Assembly: GCF_030813115.1 (NCBI RefSeq) | Contig: NZ_JAUSTY010000015.1 | Span: forward strand, 59,829-123,828 | Length of the DNA: 64,000 nt | Origin: Bacillus horti | GTDB lineage: Bacteria; Bacillota; Bacilli; Caldalkalibacillales; JCM-10596 | Direction: 5' to 3' | Shown: in pieces, positions 18,016 to 27,869 of the stretch | How the letters are laid out: each line of letters begins with the position of its first letter | Numbering within the stretch: the stretch's first letter is position 1 | The notes under the pieces: generated by a model | What the model was told of the DNA's origin: nothing | Seen by the model: the letters and a program-made list of their open reading frames with translations, nothing else | The model's database searches: none | Program-made: the position numbers and the translations under genes

Positions 18016-18045
18016 TTGAAAATTGTCGAAAAAATATGATATATT
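18016..18045 (+). promoter_or_regulatory. Putative sigma-A promoter of the M20/ABC importer cluster
   Basis: TTGAAA (18016-18021), an 18-nt spacer, then TATATT (18040-18045). Transcription would begin near 18052, upstream of the ribosome site GGAG at 18110. This supports the downstream start for the first gene. Confidence 0.5.
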
Positions 18046-18122
18046 ATGTTCAACAATTTAAGGACTATTTAAGGAAAATAACCGTAATGATTTCAGGACA
18101 TCTAGGACTGGAGCATGATTTT

Positions 18123-19475
18123 ATGAAAAAATGGACACGTTATGAGTCAAGGTTTGAGCAATTTATAACAAAATACTCAGAGGAGCTTGTAAGGTGGAGA
18201 AGGGATTTTCACCAACATCCAGAGCTTGGCTGGATGGAGTATAGGACAACATTTAAAATTGCGCAAATTTTAGAAAAGTTAAGTTATGATGTGATCATCG
18301 GGAGAGAGGTATTATCTAGTTCTTTCCGATTAGGACTCCCTGATCGTCAGCAATCTTATGCGGCTGTTGTAAGAGCTAAAGAGGAAGGAGTTCCAGAAGA
18401 GTATTTAGAGCAAATGGTGGATGGTCATACTGGACTTGTTGCCAAGCTTGATACAGGAAAAGAAGGACCTCATATCGCTTTAAGGTTCGATATCGATGCC
18501 CTACCAATTCAAGAGTTTGAGGATGCCAAGCATGACCCATACAGATTGAAGTTTCATTCTAAGCATCCAGGAGTCATGCACGCATGCGGTCATGATGGAC
18601 ACATGACAATTGGTCTAGGACTAGCTCATTTTATCCATGAATGCAGAGAAGAGCTAACAGGGACCTTTACCCTGCTTTTCCAGCCTGCAGAGGAAGGAAG
18701 CAGGGGAGCAAAAGCTATGGTTGAGAAAGGCTGGCTAGAAGGTGTTGATTATTTTTTAGCGGGACATATTGGGTTTTCAGTATTTGAGCTTGGTGAGGTA
18801 GCTGCAAGTACTTCCAACTTTTTAGCTACAACAAAGCTTAACGTTGAGTTCAAAGGAAAGTCTGCTCATGCTGGACAGGAGCCACAAAATGGGAGAAATG
18901 CATTACAAGCTGGTGCAGCAGCAGCCTTACAGATCCACAGTATACCCCGACACGGTGAAGGCATTACTCGGGTTAACGTGGGGAAAATGAATGCAGGAGA
19001 GGGAAGAAATATAATTCCAGAATATAGTTTATTGGAACTAGAAACACGTGGTCAAACTACTGATTTGAATCAATATATGGTTAAAGAGGTTAAACGTATC
19101 ATCACAGCAGCAGCAATGGCTTATGATGTACAAGCCGGAGTTGAGATTGTGGGGGAAGGGATTAGCAGTTCATGTGATCAGGAGCTTACATATCTAATAC
19201 AAAAGTTGTGGCAAGGAAGCTCAAGGATCAAACAAATTAAAGAATCAGCAGAATTAGGAGCGTCTGAGGATGTCTGTTATATGCTTCAGAGGGTCAAGGA
19301 GCAAGGCGGTCAAGCAACATATATGTTATTCGGTAGTCCGTTAGAGGCTGGACATCATCACCCACTTTTTGATTACAGAGAGGAGGTACTAGAAGTAGCG
19401 ATTGAAGCGTTCTCTAGAATCGTCTATCATCTATCAACAGGTGACGAACAAGGTAATGATCACAATAAAGGTTAG
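18123..19475 (+). CDS. M20 amidohydrolase, AbgA-like
   Basis: A 450-aa M20D metallohydrolase resembling the p-aminobenzoyl-glutamate hydrolase subunit AbgA and aminoacylases. The key segments are RRDFHQHPELGWMEYRTT, RFDIDALPIQE, MHACGHDGHMTIGLGLA (metal-binding Cys/His), FQPAEEGSRGAKAM (catalytic Glu pair) and the late GASEDVCYMLQRV and GHHHPLFDY. A 50-residue insertion follows the first motif, as in AbgA. ATG 18123 lies 9 nt after GGAG; ATG 18087 is an alternative. It is first in a cluster of M20 enzymes and a peptide-type importer, so it probably cleaves an imported amide. The substrate is unknown. Confidence 0.88.
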   Translation: MKKWTRYESRFEQFITKYSEELVRWRRDFHQHPELGWMEYRTTFKIAQILEKLSYDVIIGREVLSSSFRLGLPDRQQSYAAVVRAKEEGVPEEYLEQMVDGHTGLVAKLDTGKEGPHIALRFDIDALPIQEFEDAKHDPYRLKFHSKHPGVMHACGHDGHMTIGLGLAHFIHECREELTGTFTLLFQPAEEGSRGAKAMVEKGWLEGVDYFLAGHIGFSVFELGEVAASTSNFLATTKLNVEFKGKSAHAGQEPQNGRNALQAGAAAALQIHSIPRHGEGITRVNVGKMNAGEGRNIIPEYSLLELETRGQTTDLNQYMVKEVKRIITAAAMAYDVQAGVEIVGEGISSSCDQELTYLIQKLWQGSSRIKQIKESAELGASEDVCYMLQRVKEQGGQATYMLFGSPLEAGHHHPLFDYREEVLEVAIEAFSRIVYHLSTGDEQGNDHNKG

Positions 19476-19488
19476 GGGGAAGATCAAC

Positions 19489-20847
19489 TTGGACAAGGTG
19501 TATCAATATATTGAAGAGAACAAGGACATGTACATTAAGTGGTTGCAGGAGCTTTGTAGACAGCCTAGTGTAGCTGCACAAAATCGAGGGATGAAAGAAA
19601 CGGCAGACATGGTTCAAAAGATGATTAGTGAGCATACCCACGCAAAGGTTGAATTGCTGGAAACGTCAGGTTATCCTGTCGTTTACGGAGAAATAAATAC
19701 TGGCAAGGAAAAGACCTTGTCCTTTTATAACCATTATGATGTTCAGCCAGAGGATCCGTTAGATTTATGGAATAGTGATCCATTTGGAGCGGAAATCAGA
19801 GACGGTAAGATTTATGCCAGAGGAGTGGCCGATAATAAAGGAAATCTGGTGGCTAGATTGGCTGCTGTACACGCGTATTTAAACGTATATGGTGAGATGC
19901 CGATAAACGTCAAATTTATTTTCGAAGGCGAAGAGGAAATTGGAAGTGTTCATTTAGACGAGTTTAAAGAAAAGTATCCTGAAAAGCTTAAAGCAGACGG
20001 ATGTATATGGGAGTTCGGCTACAAAAATCCTGATGGTCGACTGCAGGTTAGCTTGGGCGTTAAGGGAATGCAGTACGTAGAGCTGCGCTGCAAGGGAGCA
20101 AACATTGATTTACATTCGGCTAACGCTGCTGTGATTGAGAACCCTGCTTGGCGGCTGGTTTGGGCTCTACAAACATTAAAGAACGATAAAGAAGAGATCC
20201 TTATTGAAGGGTTTTATGACCGTGTTTTAAAGCCTGATGAAGCAGAGTTAGAGCTTCTAGAGGAAATGATTTATGAAGAAGAAGCGACACTAAAGCGTCT
20301 TGATTTAGATAACTTTCTACTGAATCTTACAGGAGTTCCATTAAAGGAAAAGCTCATTTTCCAACCTACTTGTACCATTTGTGGGATTGAATCAGGATAT
20401 ACAGGGGAGGGAGCGAAAACAGTATTACCTTCAGAGGCTAGGGTAAAGCTTGATTTTCGTCTAGTTCCCAACCAAGATCCTGCTGAAATTAGCAAGCTAT
20501 TGCGCAACCATTTAGATAAGCATGGGTTTGAGGACATAGAAATCATTACATTTACAGGTGAGCATCCGGCAAAGACAGATATACATGACCCTCTAGTACA
20601 GACTGTTCTTCAGAACGTAGAAAAAGTATACGGTAGACCACCAACGATCAATCGCATGTCACCAGGAACTGGTCCTATGTATATCCTTTGCCAGGAGCTT
20701 GGCATACCTGCAGTTTCATTGGGAGTTGGAAATGATAGCTCTCAAAATCATGCTCCTAATGAAAATATTAAAGTAGAGGATTACATCCAAGGAATTAAAA
20801 TGATGGCTACGATTGTCCATGAGTTTGCTCATACTGGGAAAGACTGA
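19489..20847 (+). CDS. M20 family dipeptidase (DapE/CPG2-like)
   Basis: A 452-aa M20A peptidase of the cytosolic non-specific dipeptidase type. Metal and catalytic motifs: SFYNHYDVQPEDPLDLW (His and the Asp two residues on), ARGVADNKGNLVARL (bridging Asp), FEGEEEIGSVHL (Glu-Glu), and late NRMSPGTGPMYILCQELG and the final NHAPNENI. The start is TTG 19489, 9 nt after AGGGGG (19474-19480). The upstream in-frame ATGs lie inside the previous gene and lack ribosome sites. Only 13 nt separate it from the AbgA-like gene and 14 nt from the next, so it is co-transcribed. Confidence 0.9.
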   Translation: MDKVYQYIEENKDMYIKWLQELCRQPSVAAQNRGMKETADMVQKMISEHTHAKVELLETSGYPVVYGEINTGKEKTLSFYNHYDVQPEDPLDLWNSDPFGAEIRDGKIYARGVADNKGNLVARLAAVHAYLNVYGEMPINVKFIFEGEEEIGSVHLDEFKEKYPEKLKADGCIWEFGYKNPDGRLQVSLGVKGMQYVELRCKGANIDLHSANAAVIENPAWRLVWALQTLKNDKEEILIEGFYDRVLKPDEAELELLEEMIYEEEATLKRLDLDNFLLNLTGVPLKEKLIFQPTCTICGIESGYTGEGAKTVLPSEARVKLDFRLVPNQDPAEISKLLRNHLDKHGFEDIEIITFTGEHPAKTDIHDPLVQTVLQNVEKVYGRPPTINRMSPGTGPMYILCQELGIPAVSLGVGNDSSQNHAPNENIKVEDYIQGIKMMATIVHEFAHTGKD

Positions 20848-20861
20848 GAGGGGGCTAAGTG

Positions 20862-22064
20862 ATGAACGAGACCAAACAAGAGAGTCAGCTGCTTGCTGAC
20901 GCAAAAAACATCCATCAAGAGTTAATTGCCTGGAGAAGGCATTTGCATCAGCATCCAGAGCTAGGCTTTGAAGAGAATGATACCTCTTTGTTTGTTCAAG
21001 AGAGGCTTCGTCAATTGGGGATTGAGTTTCAAAGCGGAATTGGGAGAACCGGTGTTGTTGGGTTGATCAAAGGGGATGAGCCTGGTCCAACTGTAGCGTT
21101 GCGTGCTGATATGGATGCTTTGCCGATCCAGGACGCAAAGAACGTTCCTTACGCTTCAAAGATAGAGGGAAAAGCTCATTTATGTGGTCATGATGCACAT
21201 ACGACGATCCTACTAGGGGCTGCGACTCTTTTAACAAAGAATAAACCTAAGAAAGGTCAAGTTAAGCTTATCTTTCAGCCAGCAGAGGAAGGTTTTGGTG
21301 GAGCAAATGAGATGATTAAGGATGGAGTTCTAAAAAATCCAGATGTAGAAATCATCTCTGGCTTACATGTTCATCACACAGCAGAAACAGGCTTTACTAC
21401 CGTATGTCCTGGTCTAAGTAGTGCTGCAACGGATATGTTCAATTTAACGATTCATGGTAAGGGAGGGCATGCAGCTCATCCACACCTATCTGTTGATTCA
21501 ATCGCTGTTACCTCTGAGGTCGTCTCGGCGTTACAGCAAATTGTGAGTAGACAGGTTGATCCTATCGCCCCCTTAGTCATAACTATAGGAAAAATTGAAG
21601 GTGGATATGCTCGGAATGTAATAGCCCCGAGTGTGCGTTTAGAGGGAACAGTTCGAACTTTGGATTTGCAGCTCCGATCTGAAATAGAAGAGAAGATGAA
21701 CAGAGTTGTGAAGGGAATATGTGATGCGTTTGGTGCAACACATGAGCTGGAATATGAATATGGATATCCTTCCGTCATTAATGATGAGACTCTTATTCCG
21801 ATATTACAGGAAGCATCTGATACTATTCTGGGAACAGGTAAGCTTTCACTTGCTAAGCCCTCGATGGGTGGAGAGGATTTCTCCTATTATGCTCAGCAGG
21901 TACCAGGTATTTTCTTTCGACTAGGTATTCGAAATGAATCGAAAGGAACGACTTTTCCGTTACATCATCCGATGTTTGATATTGATGAGGATGCGCTACC
22001 ACTAGGCTCCGCTATGCTTACACAATTTGCCTTATCTGCACTTCGGAGATTAGAAAATAGCTAG
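20862..22064 (+). CDS. M20 amidohydrolase (N-acyl-amino acid hydrolase / hippurate hydrolase-like)
   Basis: A 400-aa M20D enzyme of the aminoacylase, IAA-amino acid hydrolase and hippurate hydrolase group. Motifs: WRRHLHQHPELGFEEND, ALRADMDALPIQD, HLCGHDAHTTILLGAA, FQPAEEGFGGANEMI, HGKGGHAAHPHLSVD (dimerisation-domain His), SMGGEDFSYYAQQVPG and HHPMFDIDEDAL. Such enzymes remove acyl groups from N-acyl amino acids. ATG 20862 is preferred to GTG 20859 for its 7-nt distance from GAGGGGG. It is the third M20 gene in tandem, directly upstream of the importer genes. Confidence 0.9.
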   Translation: MNETKQESQLLADAKNIHQELIAWRRHLHQHPELGFEENDTSLFVQERLRQLGIEFQSGIGRTGVVGLIKGDEPGPTVALRADMDALPIQDAKNVPYASKIEGKAHLCGHDAHTTILLGAATLLTKNKPKKGQVKLIFQPAEEGFGGANEMIKDGVLKNPDVEIISGLHVHHTAETGFTTVCPGLSSAATDMFNLTIHGKGGHAAHPHLSVDSIAVTSEVVSALQQIVSRQVDPIAPLVITIGKIEGGYARNVIAPSVRLEGTVRTLDLQLRSEIEEKMNRVVKGICDAFGATHELEYEYGYPSVINDETLIPILQEASDTILGTGKLSLAKPSMGGEDFSYYAQQVPGIFFRLGIRNESKGTTFPLHHPMFDIDEDALPLGSAMLTQFALSALRRLENS

Positions 22065-22186
22065 ATGTACATCGTATCGTAGTGTCTCTTCATACCACAT
22101 CATCTAAATTCTATACACTATGATCAATTAATCATCTGTCATTTTCTTTCTTAATACATGCAAGACACAAAAAAGGGGGAGTATTT

Positions 22187-23782
22187 GTGAGACGATTTTG
22201 GAAGCTAGGGTTCATTAGTATGTTAGCGATATTGTTTATACTGGCTGGTTGTGGTGGTGGAAGTACAGACAGTTCATCTTCTTCAGAAGGTGGCAGTGAC
22301 TCTTCAACTGGTGGAAGTGAAGCAGGCACAGACACTGAAGAGAATAGAACTTTAACTGTTGCTATGGGTACAGATATGGTATCTTTCGATATCCACGATC
22401 ACAATAATACATCAACAGAAGCCATTCATATTAATGTTTTTAACTATCTTTTTAAAGGGGACGAAAACAAGGTCCTTAGTGGAGATTTAGTAGAGTACTA
22501 TGACTTGGTTGACAATACAACTTGGGAATTTCGCTTAAAGCCTGATGTTACGTTCCATAACGGTGATCCGTTAACAGCTGAGGATGTTAAGTTTACTCTT
22601 GAAAGGGTAGCTACAGACAGCTCATTAAGGGAGTATCCAAACTATAGGCAAATTTTAGAGGTTAATGTTATAGATGAATTAAATTTCCAAATTATAACGG
22701 ATGGACCTCAGCCAGCTTTACTTAACCGTTTATCTCGGATCGGTTCAGGTATCCTACCTAAAAATTATATCGAAGAGAACGGATGGGATCATTTCTTATC
22801 AAATCCAATCGGTTCTGGTCCATACAAATTTGTAGAGTGGATGCGAGATGATCGCGTAGTCTTCGAAGCACATGAAGATTACTGGGAGGGAGACAATCAG
22901 GAATGGGATAGACTTGTCTTCCGTGTTATCCCTGAGGCATCAACTAGGGTTGCGGAGCTTTTAACAGGTGGAGTAGATATTGCCATGAACGTACCTCCTA
23001 ATGAGTGGGATCGTATTAATGGAAATGATGGAACAAACGTAATTGTTGGTGACGCTAACCGTGTTATCATGCTTACTATAAGACAGACAGAAGGTCTACC
23101 TACTTCTGATCCACGTGTCGTTGAGGCGATTGATCTTGCTATTAACAATGAAGCGATTACTGAACATATTTTAGGAGGAGCTGGGACTCCAACACGTACT
23201 CGTGTTACTCCTGGTAACTTTGGTGCTAACGAATCATTATTTAATACGTACTTGTATGATCTTGAAAGAGCGAAGGAGCTTATGGCAGAAGCAGGTTACG
23301 CGGATGGTTTCGATATTACCTTCCAATCTCCACATGGGCGTTACCTACAAGATCGTGAAGTGGCTGAAATTATCGTGAGTATGCTATCAGAGATTAATAT
23401 TAATGCAAGCCTAGAGTTTATGGAATGGAGTAACTTTGTTGAAATGCGTAACTCCAAAACGAATAAAGAAATTTACATGATTGGCTTTGGTAACTCTATG
23501 TTTGATGCTGATTTAGCCGTTGACCTATACCAGTCTGATCGTGCAGCTGGAGAGACGGATTACAATGATTCAGAAGTGGACGAGCTTATTGCAGCAGCTA
23601 GAGTTAACATGGATCCAATAGAGCGTGCTGAGCAATATGAACGCATTCAAGAAATTATTGCTGAGGGTAGACCACACATCTATCTACACCAAGAAAAGAG
23701 TAACTATGGCGTAGGCGATAGAATTGACTTTACTCCTCGTATTGATGAGATGTTAATCGTTGATGATATTACACGAAAGTAA
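22187..23782 (+). CDS. Peptide/opine-type solute-binding lipoprotein (family 5)
   Basis: A 531-aa lipoprotein of the DppA/OppA (SBP_bac_5) family. Signal peptide with lipobox LAGC at about residue 22, followed by a Ser/Gly-rich linker. Family motifs: WEFRLKPDVTFHNGDPLTAEDVKFT, NPIGSGPYKFVEW, VEAIDLAINNEAI and DYNDSEVDELIAAARV. It starts at GTG 22187 after AAAGGGGGAG. It delivers substrate to the permeases encoded next. A terminator-like hairpin downstream could let this gene be expressed above the permeases, as is common for binding proteins. Confidence 0.92.
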   Translation: MRRFWKLGFISMLAILFILAGCGGGSTDSSSSSEGGSDSSTGGSEAGTDTEENRTLTVAMGTDMVSFDIHDHNNTSTEAIHINVFNYLFKGDENKVLSGDLVEYYDLVDNTTWEFRLKPDVTFHNGDPLTAEDVKFTLERVATDSSLREYPNYRQILEVNVIDELNFQIITDGPQPALLNRLSRIGSGILPKNYIEENGWDHFLSNPIGSGPYKFVEWMRDDRVVFEAHEDYWEGDNQEWDRLVFRVIPEASTRVAELLTGGVDIAMNVPPNEWDRINGNDGTNVIVGDANRVIMLTIRQTEGLPTSDPRVVEAIDLAINNEAITEHILGGAGTPTRTRVTPGNFGANESLFNTYLYDLERAKELMAEAGYADGFDITFQSPHGRYLQDREVAEIIVSMLSEININASLEFMEWSNFVEMRNSKTNKEIYMIGFGNSMFDADLAVDLYQSDRAAGETDYNDSEVDELIAAARVNMDPIERAEQYERIQEIIAEGRPHIYLHQEKSNYGVGDRIDFTPRIDEMLIVDDITRK

Positions 23783-23867
23783 GAATTCTGAAACGAAAGT
23801 AAATAAGATTAAAGATTCTATCTCAGTAGAGAAGTTTCAGTAAGCAAAACTATGAAAGACTACCTTT

Positions 23868-23911
23868 AGGCTAAGGAGAGTAAATCCTTCTTAGCCTTCT
23901 ATACTTTTTTT
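23868..23911 (+). terminator. Hairpin between binding-protein and permease genes
   Basis: Stem AGGCTAAGGAG with CTTCTTAGCCT (11 bp including one G-T), then TCTATACTTTTTTT. Probably a partial terminator or mRNA-stabilising stem inside the operon. Confidence 0.7.
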
Positions 23912-23925
23912 GACGAGGTGAAAAC

Positions 23926-24843
23926 ATGACGAAATACATCATAAGAAGACTTCTGCAAATTATCCCTGTGTTATTTATTATTTCTTTTTTTGTTTTTGCC
24001 TTGGTCCATTTAGCAGGTGATCCAGTTTCTTTGATGCTGCCAGAGGATGCAACAGAAGAGGATCGTGCAGCGTTGCGGGCAGCCTTGAATTTAGACAGAC
24101 CTTTCCTTGTTCAGTATGGAACGTACGTGGGGAATATGCTGGTTGGGGATTTTGGAAATTCATTTAGATATAATCAGCCTGCCCTGCCTATCGTATTAGA
24201 AAGACTGCCGGCAACGCTTGAATTAGCTATTGCCTCTATGATTGTTGCTACGATCCTAGCTATTCCTCTAGGGATATGGTCGGCTACCAAGCAAAATTCG
24301 TATGTTGATTTACTAGCTACAGGTGGGTCTGTTTTAGGAAAAGCAATGCCTAACTTTTGGCTTGGGATCATGTTAATTTTGCTACTAGCAGTGACCTATC
24401 AGATTTTTCCGGTATCTGGTCGAGGAACAATTAATCATTTAGTGTTACCTGCTATTACTTTAGGAACGGGTATTGCTGCTGAAATGACTAGACTGATTCG
24501 CTCTAGCATGATTGAAATTTTACATCAGGATTATGTTCGTACGGCAAGGAGCAAAGGGTTAAGAGAATCTCTTGTTGTCTACCGACACGCATTCAGAAAC
24601 TCACTTATTCCAGTTGTTACGATTATGGCTTTACAGACTTCTACGTTAGTTGGTGGAACACTGATTACAGAGACAGTCTTTTCTTGGCCAGGGCTTGGTC
24701 AGCTATTAGTACAGGCTGTAAATGCTAGAGATATGGCTATTGTGCAAGCAGCGGTGTTTGTTATAGCATTTATGGTTATTGCTATTAATCTATTATCAGA
24801 CATTATTTATCGATTCTTAGATCCAAGAATTAATTATAATTAA
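23926..24843 (+). CDS. ABC importer permease, DppB/OppB type
   Basis: A 305-aa inner permease with about six helices. The N-terminus MTKYIIRRLLQIIPVLFIIS is typical of DppB proteins. The coupling (EAA) loop is RTARSKGLRESLVVYRHAFRNSLIPV. The GAGGTG site 8 nt before the ATG follows the internal hairpin. It pairs with the DppC-type permease starting 12 nt later. It forms half of the membrane channel of the importer for the substrate presumably cleaved by the M20 enzymes. Confidence 0.93.
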   Translation: MTKYIIRRLLQIIPVLFIISFFVFALVHLAGDPVSLMLPEDATEEDRAALRAALNLDRPFLVQYGTYVGNMLVGDFGNSFRYNQPALPIVLERLPATLELAIASMIVATILAIPLGIWSATKQNSYVDLLATGGSVLGKAMPNFWLGIMLILLLAVTYQIFPVSGRGTINHLVLPAITLGTGIAAEMTRLIRSSMIEILHQDYVRTARSKGLRESLVVYRHAFRNSLIPVVTIMALQTSTLVGGTLITETVFSWPGLGQLLVQAVNARDMAIVQAAVFVIAFMVIAINLLSDIIYRFLDPRINYN

Positions 24844-24855
24844 GGGGGAGCAGCC

Positions 24856-25782
24856 ATGTCAGCTAATACTCACAATCATCTTGCCGCCGAAACGGTAGAG
24901 CCGGTTCTCCCTAAACAACCAAGTACTTTGACGCGTTGGACTCGGCTTTTGTTAAAAAGTAAAACTGGAACAGCAGGCTTATTCATTGTTATGATCACTA
25001 TTTTTATTGCTTTGTTTGCACCTCTTCTTGCTCCATATGACCCTGCTTTACCAAATACGGCTAACATGCTAAAGCCTCCTGTTTGGATGGAGGGGGGAAG
25101 TTCAGAGTATATTCTAGGTACAGATAATCTTGGACGAGATATTTTAAGTAGAATCCTTTATGGTTCACGAGTGTCCCTTTTAGTTGGGGTTGCGGCTGTT
25201 ATTGTTGCTGGGGCCATCGGGCTTGTGGTTGGCCTAGTGGCAGGATACTATGGGAAGTTCTTAGATAATGTATTAATGAGATTGGTCGATGCATTCCTTG
25301 CTGTACCCAATATCTTGTTGATTCTTGTTGTCATTGGAGTATTTGGGGCGAGTCTATTGAACCTTATCATCATCATAGGTTTTACAAATTGGGTGAACTA
25401 CGCAAGGGTCGTTCGTGGTGAGGTGCTGAGTGTAAAAGAGCGTGAGTACGTAAAAGCATCTAAGTCTATTGGGACAAAAAATATTGTCATAATTGTCAAG
25501 CATATTCTGCCAAATGTATTTTCTTCCTTTGTTGTCATTGCTACTTTAAGTGTAGCAAGTACGATTATCTTAGAGGCCTCTTTGAGCTTCTTAGGGTTAG
25601 GAATTCAGCCTCCACACGTATCTTGGGGTGGAATGCTCAGTTCGGGTAGGAATTATTTAGCAACTAGCTGGTGGGTAGCAACCTTTCCAGGTGTAGCGAT
25701 TACAATTACTGTGTTAGGTATTATCTTTTTAGGTGATTGGCTTAGAGACATATTAGATCCTAGATCTCAAGGACGTCGATAG
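24856..25782 (+). CDS. ABC importer permease, DppC/OppC type
   Basis: A 308-aa permease with a hydrophilic N-terminal tail of about 40 residues, a first helix (about 45-65), the short extracellular N-domain LLAPYDPALPNTANMLKPP...LGTDNLGRDILSRILYGSR, then five helices. The EAA loop is YVKASKSIGTKNIVIIVKHILPNV, and the end GDWLRDILDPR is family-typical. It starts at ATG 24856 after AAGGGGGAG. It lies between the DppB-type permease and the two ATPases, with 13 nt to the next gene. Confidence 0.93.
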   Translation: MSANTHNHLAAETVEPVLPKQPSTLTRWTRLLLKSKTGTAGLFIVMITIFIALFAPLLAPYDPALPNTANMLKPPVWMEGGSSEYILGTDNLGRDILSRILYGSRVSLLVGVAAVIVAGAIGLVVGLVAGYYGKFLDNVLMRLVDAFLAVPNILLILVVIGVFGASLLNLIIIIGFTNWVNYARVVRGEVLSVKEREYVKASKSIGTKNIVIIVKHILPNVFSSFVVIATLSVASTIILEASLSFLGLGIQPPHVSWGGMLSSGRNYLATSWWVATFPGVAITITVLGIIFLGDWLRDILDPRSQGRR

Positions 25783-25795
25783 GAGGGAATAGCAG

Positions 25796-26782
25796 ATGAA
25801 TGATCAGGCATTATTAGATATCCAAGAGCTTAAAACGTATTTTTATACTGAAAGTGGCGTTGTTCCTTCCGTTGACGGTGTAACCTTTCAGTTGAAGAGA
25901 GGAGAAACTGTTGGAATTGTTGGTGAATCAGGTAGTGGTAAAAGTGTGACTTCCCTCTCTATTATGGGGTTAGTCGGACAGCCTGGAAAAGTAACGGGTG
26001 GAAAGATCGTATTTGAAGGAAAAGATCTCAGAACAGCAAGCAAAAGAGAAATGAGACATATTCGCGGAAATGATATTGCTATGATTTTCCAGGAGCCGCT
26101 CACGTCGCTAAACCCAGTTTTTACCGTTGGTTATCAGGTGGCAGAGGTCATCCGTCTTCATCAGAATGCTTCCAAAGAGGAGGCCAAAGTAAAAGCAATC
26201 GAGCTACTGAAAATGGTAGGGATACCTAGACCTGAAAAAGTGTATTCCTCCTATCCACACTCTTTAAGTGGAGGAATGCGACAACGTGTGATGATCGCAA
26301 TGGCTCTGTCTTGTAACCCAAAGCTGTTGATTGCAGATGAGCCGACTACGGCATTAGATGTAACGATACAGGCTCAAATTCTACATTTGATGAGAGAGCT
26401 TATTCGTGAAAATGATACGTCTATCATCCTAATTACTCATGATTTAGGGGTTATCGCGGAAATGGTTGATCGAGTCATCGTTATGTATGCGGGACAGGTT
26501 GTGGAGCAGACAGATGTGTTTACGTTATTTGAAGAGCCGAAGCATCCTTATACAAAAGGACTTCTAAATAGTACTCCTAGAATTCACGATTTAAAGGATG
26601 AGCTTGAGTCAATTGTAGGTACAGTACCTAACCCAAGAAGTATGCCAAAAGGCTGTCGCTTTCATCCGCGCTGCCCATACGCCATGGATAAATGTGTTGA
26701 GGAAGCGCCAGTGCTAGAGGATTTAAAACCAGGACATCAGGTGCGTTGTTGGTTGCATGAGGACGGGGAGGTGACGCTCTAA
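25796..26782 (+). CDS. ABC importer ATPase, DppD/OppD type
   Basis: A 328-aa ATPase. Walker [12 protein letters not shown]-loop [17 protein letters not shown], signature [15 protein letters not shown], Walker [16 protein letters not shown]-loop [11 protein letters not shown]. The C-terminal oligopeptide-transporter extension has the four-Cys pattern ([14 protein letters not shown] then C late), which can hold an iron-sulfur or metal site in some family members. Its stop codon shares one base with the next ATG (TAATG), so it is tightly coupled to the DppF-type ATPase. Confidence 0.94.
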   Translation: MNDQALLDIQELKTYFYTESGVVPSVDGVTFQLKRGETVGIVGESGSGKSVTSLSIMGLVGQPGKVTGGKIVFEGKDLRTASKREMRHIRGNDIAMIFQEPLTSLNPVFTVGYQVAEVIRLHQNASKEEAKVKAIELLKMVGIPRPEKVYSSYPHSLSGGMRQRVMIAMALSCNPKLLIADEPTTALDVTIQAQILHLMRELIRENDTSIILITHDLGVIAEMVDRVIVMYAGQVVEQTDVFTLFEEPKHPYTKGLLNSTPRIHDLKDELESIVGTVPNPRSMPKGCRFHPRCPYAMDKCVEEAPVLEDLKPGHQVRCWLHEDGEVTL

Positions 26783-27789
26783 TGGAAGAACAATATATTC
26801 TTGAAATAAAGGGATTAAAGAAATACTTTGAGCTATCTGAAGGCTTTCTAAAGAAGAAAAAGCAATATTTACGTGCTGTAGATGGTATTGACCTAAAGGT
26901 GAAGGCTGGAGAAACTCTTGGAATCGTTGGAGAATCTGGCTGCGGTAAATCGACTACAGGAAATGTGATTTTACGTTTGCTTGAGCCGACAGAAGGAGAA
27001 GTTTTCTTTGAAGGTGAAGATATAACTAAGCTCTCGGAAAGTGAGATGCGTAAAAAGAGAAAGGATATTCAGATGATCTTTCAGGATCCCTTCTCATCTC
27101 TGAATCCAAGGATGAGAGTCTTCGATATTATCGCAGAACCGCTTAGAACACATAAGGTTGCACGAGGTAAGGAGCTACGCAAGCAGGTTTATGATTTGCT
27201 AGAGGTTGTTGGCTTGGATGAATCTTATGCGAATCGGTTCCCACATGAATTTAGTGGGGGGCAGCGTCAAAGGATAGGAATTGCTAGAGCACTAGCCTTA
27301 AAGCCAAAGATGATCGTCTGTGATGAGCCTGTTTCAGCGTTAGACGTATCGATTCAATCCCAAATTTTAAATCTGTTAAAAAAGCTTCAAAAGGAATTTA
27401 ATCTAACGTATTTTTTCATTGCACATGGTTTACCAGCTGTAAAGCATATCAGTGATCGTGTTGCTGTTATGTATCTAGGTAAAGTTGTAGAGCTGGCCAG
27501 AAAGGATCAATTGTTTAGCAAGCCGTTGCACCCCTATACAGAGGGGTTGTTATCTGCTGTACCTATCTTAGATCCTAAGCTTAGGGATAAGAAAGAGCAA
27601 ATCATTTTAGAAGGAGATATGCCTAGCCCTGCTAATCCTCCTTCAGGCTGTCGCTTCCATACTCGTTGTCCTTATGCAAAGGATAGATGTAAGGAAGAGA
27701 TACCTGAATTAATAGATCATGGTGATGGACATATGGTAGCCTGTCATTACCCGTTAGAAGAAGGTACTGGTGTTATTATTAATAACTAA
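26782..27789 (+). CDS. ABC importer ATPase, DppF/OppF type
   Basis: A 335-aa ATPase: Walker [11 protein letters not shown]-loop [14 protein letters not shown], signature [15 protein letters not shown], Walker [15 protein letters not shown]. The H-loop reads [17 protein letters not shown], so the switch His is kept but the usual HDL is HGL here, followed by PAV. The C-terminal [14 protein letters not shown] extension is present. It completes a five-part importer (binding protein, two permeases, two ATPases). Whether the HGL change affects activity is not known. Confidence 0.93.
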   Translation: MEEQYILEIKGLKKYFELSEGFLKKKKQYLRAVDGIDLKVKAGETLGIVGESGCGKSTTGNVILRLLEPTEGEVFFEGEDITKLSESEMRKKRKDIQMIFQDPFSSLNPRMRVFDIIAEPLRTHKVARGKELRKQVYDLLEVVGLDESYANRFPHEFSGGQRQRIGIARALALKPKMIVCDEPVSALDVSIQSQILNLLKKLQKEFNLTYFFIAHGLPAVKHISDRVAVMYLGKVVELARKDQLFSKPLHPYTEGLLSAVPILDPKLRDKKEQIILEGDMPSPANPPSGCRFHTRCPYAKDRCKEEIPELIDHGDGHMVACHYPLEEGTGVIINN

Positions 27790-27869
27790 GCTCTAAATTT
27801 AGACTATAGGTTTAAGGAGTCATTATTAATATTTTAATAGTAAATGGCTAGAGAGAGGTGTTTGAATAA

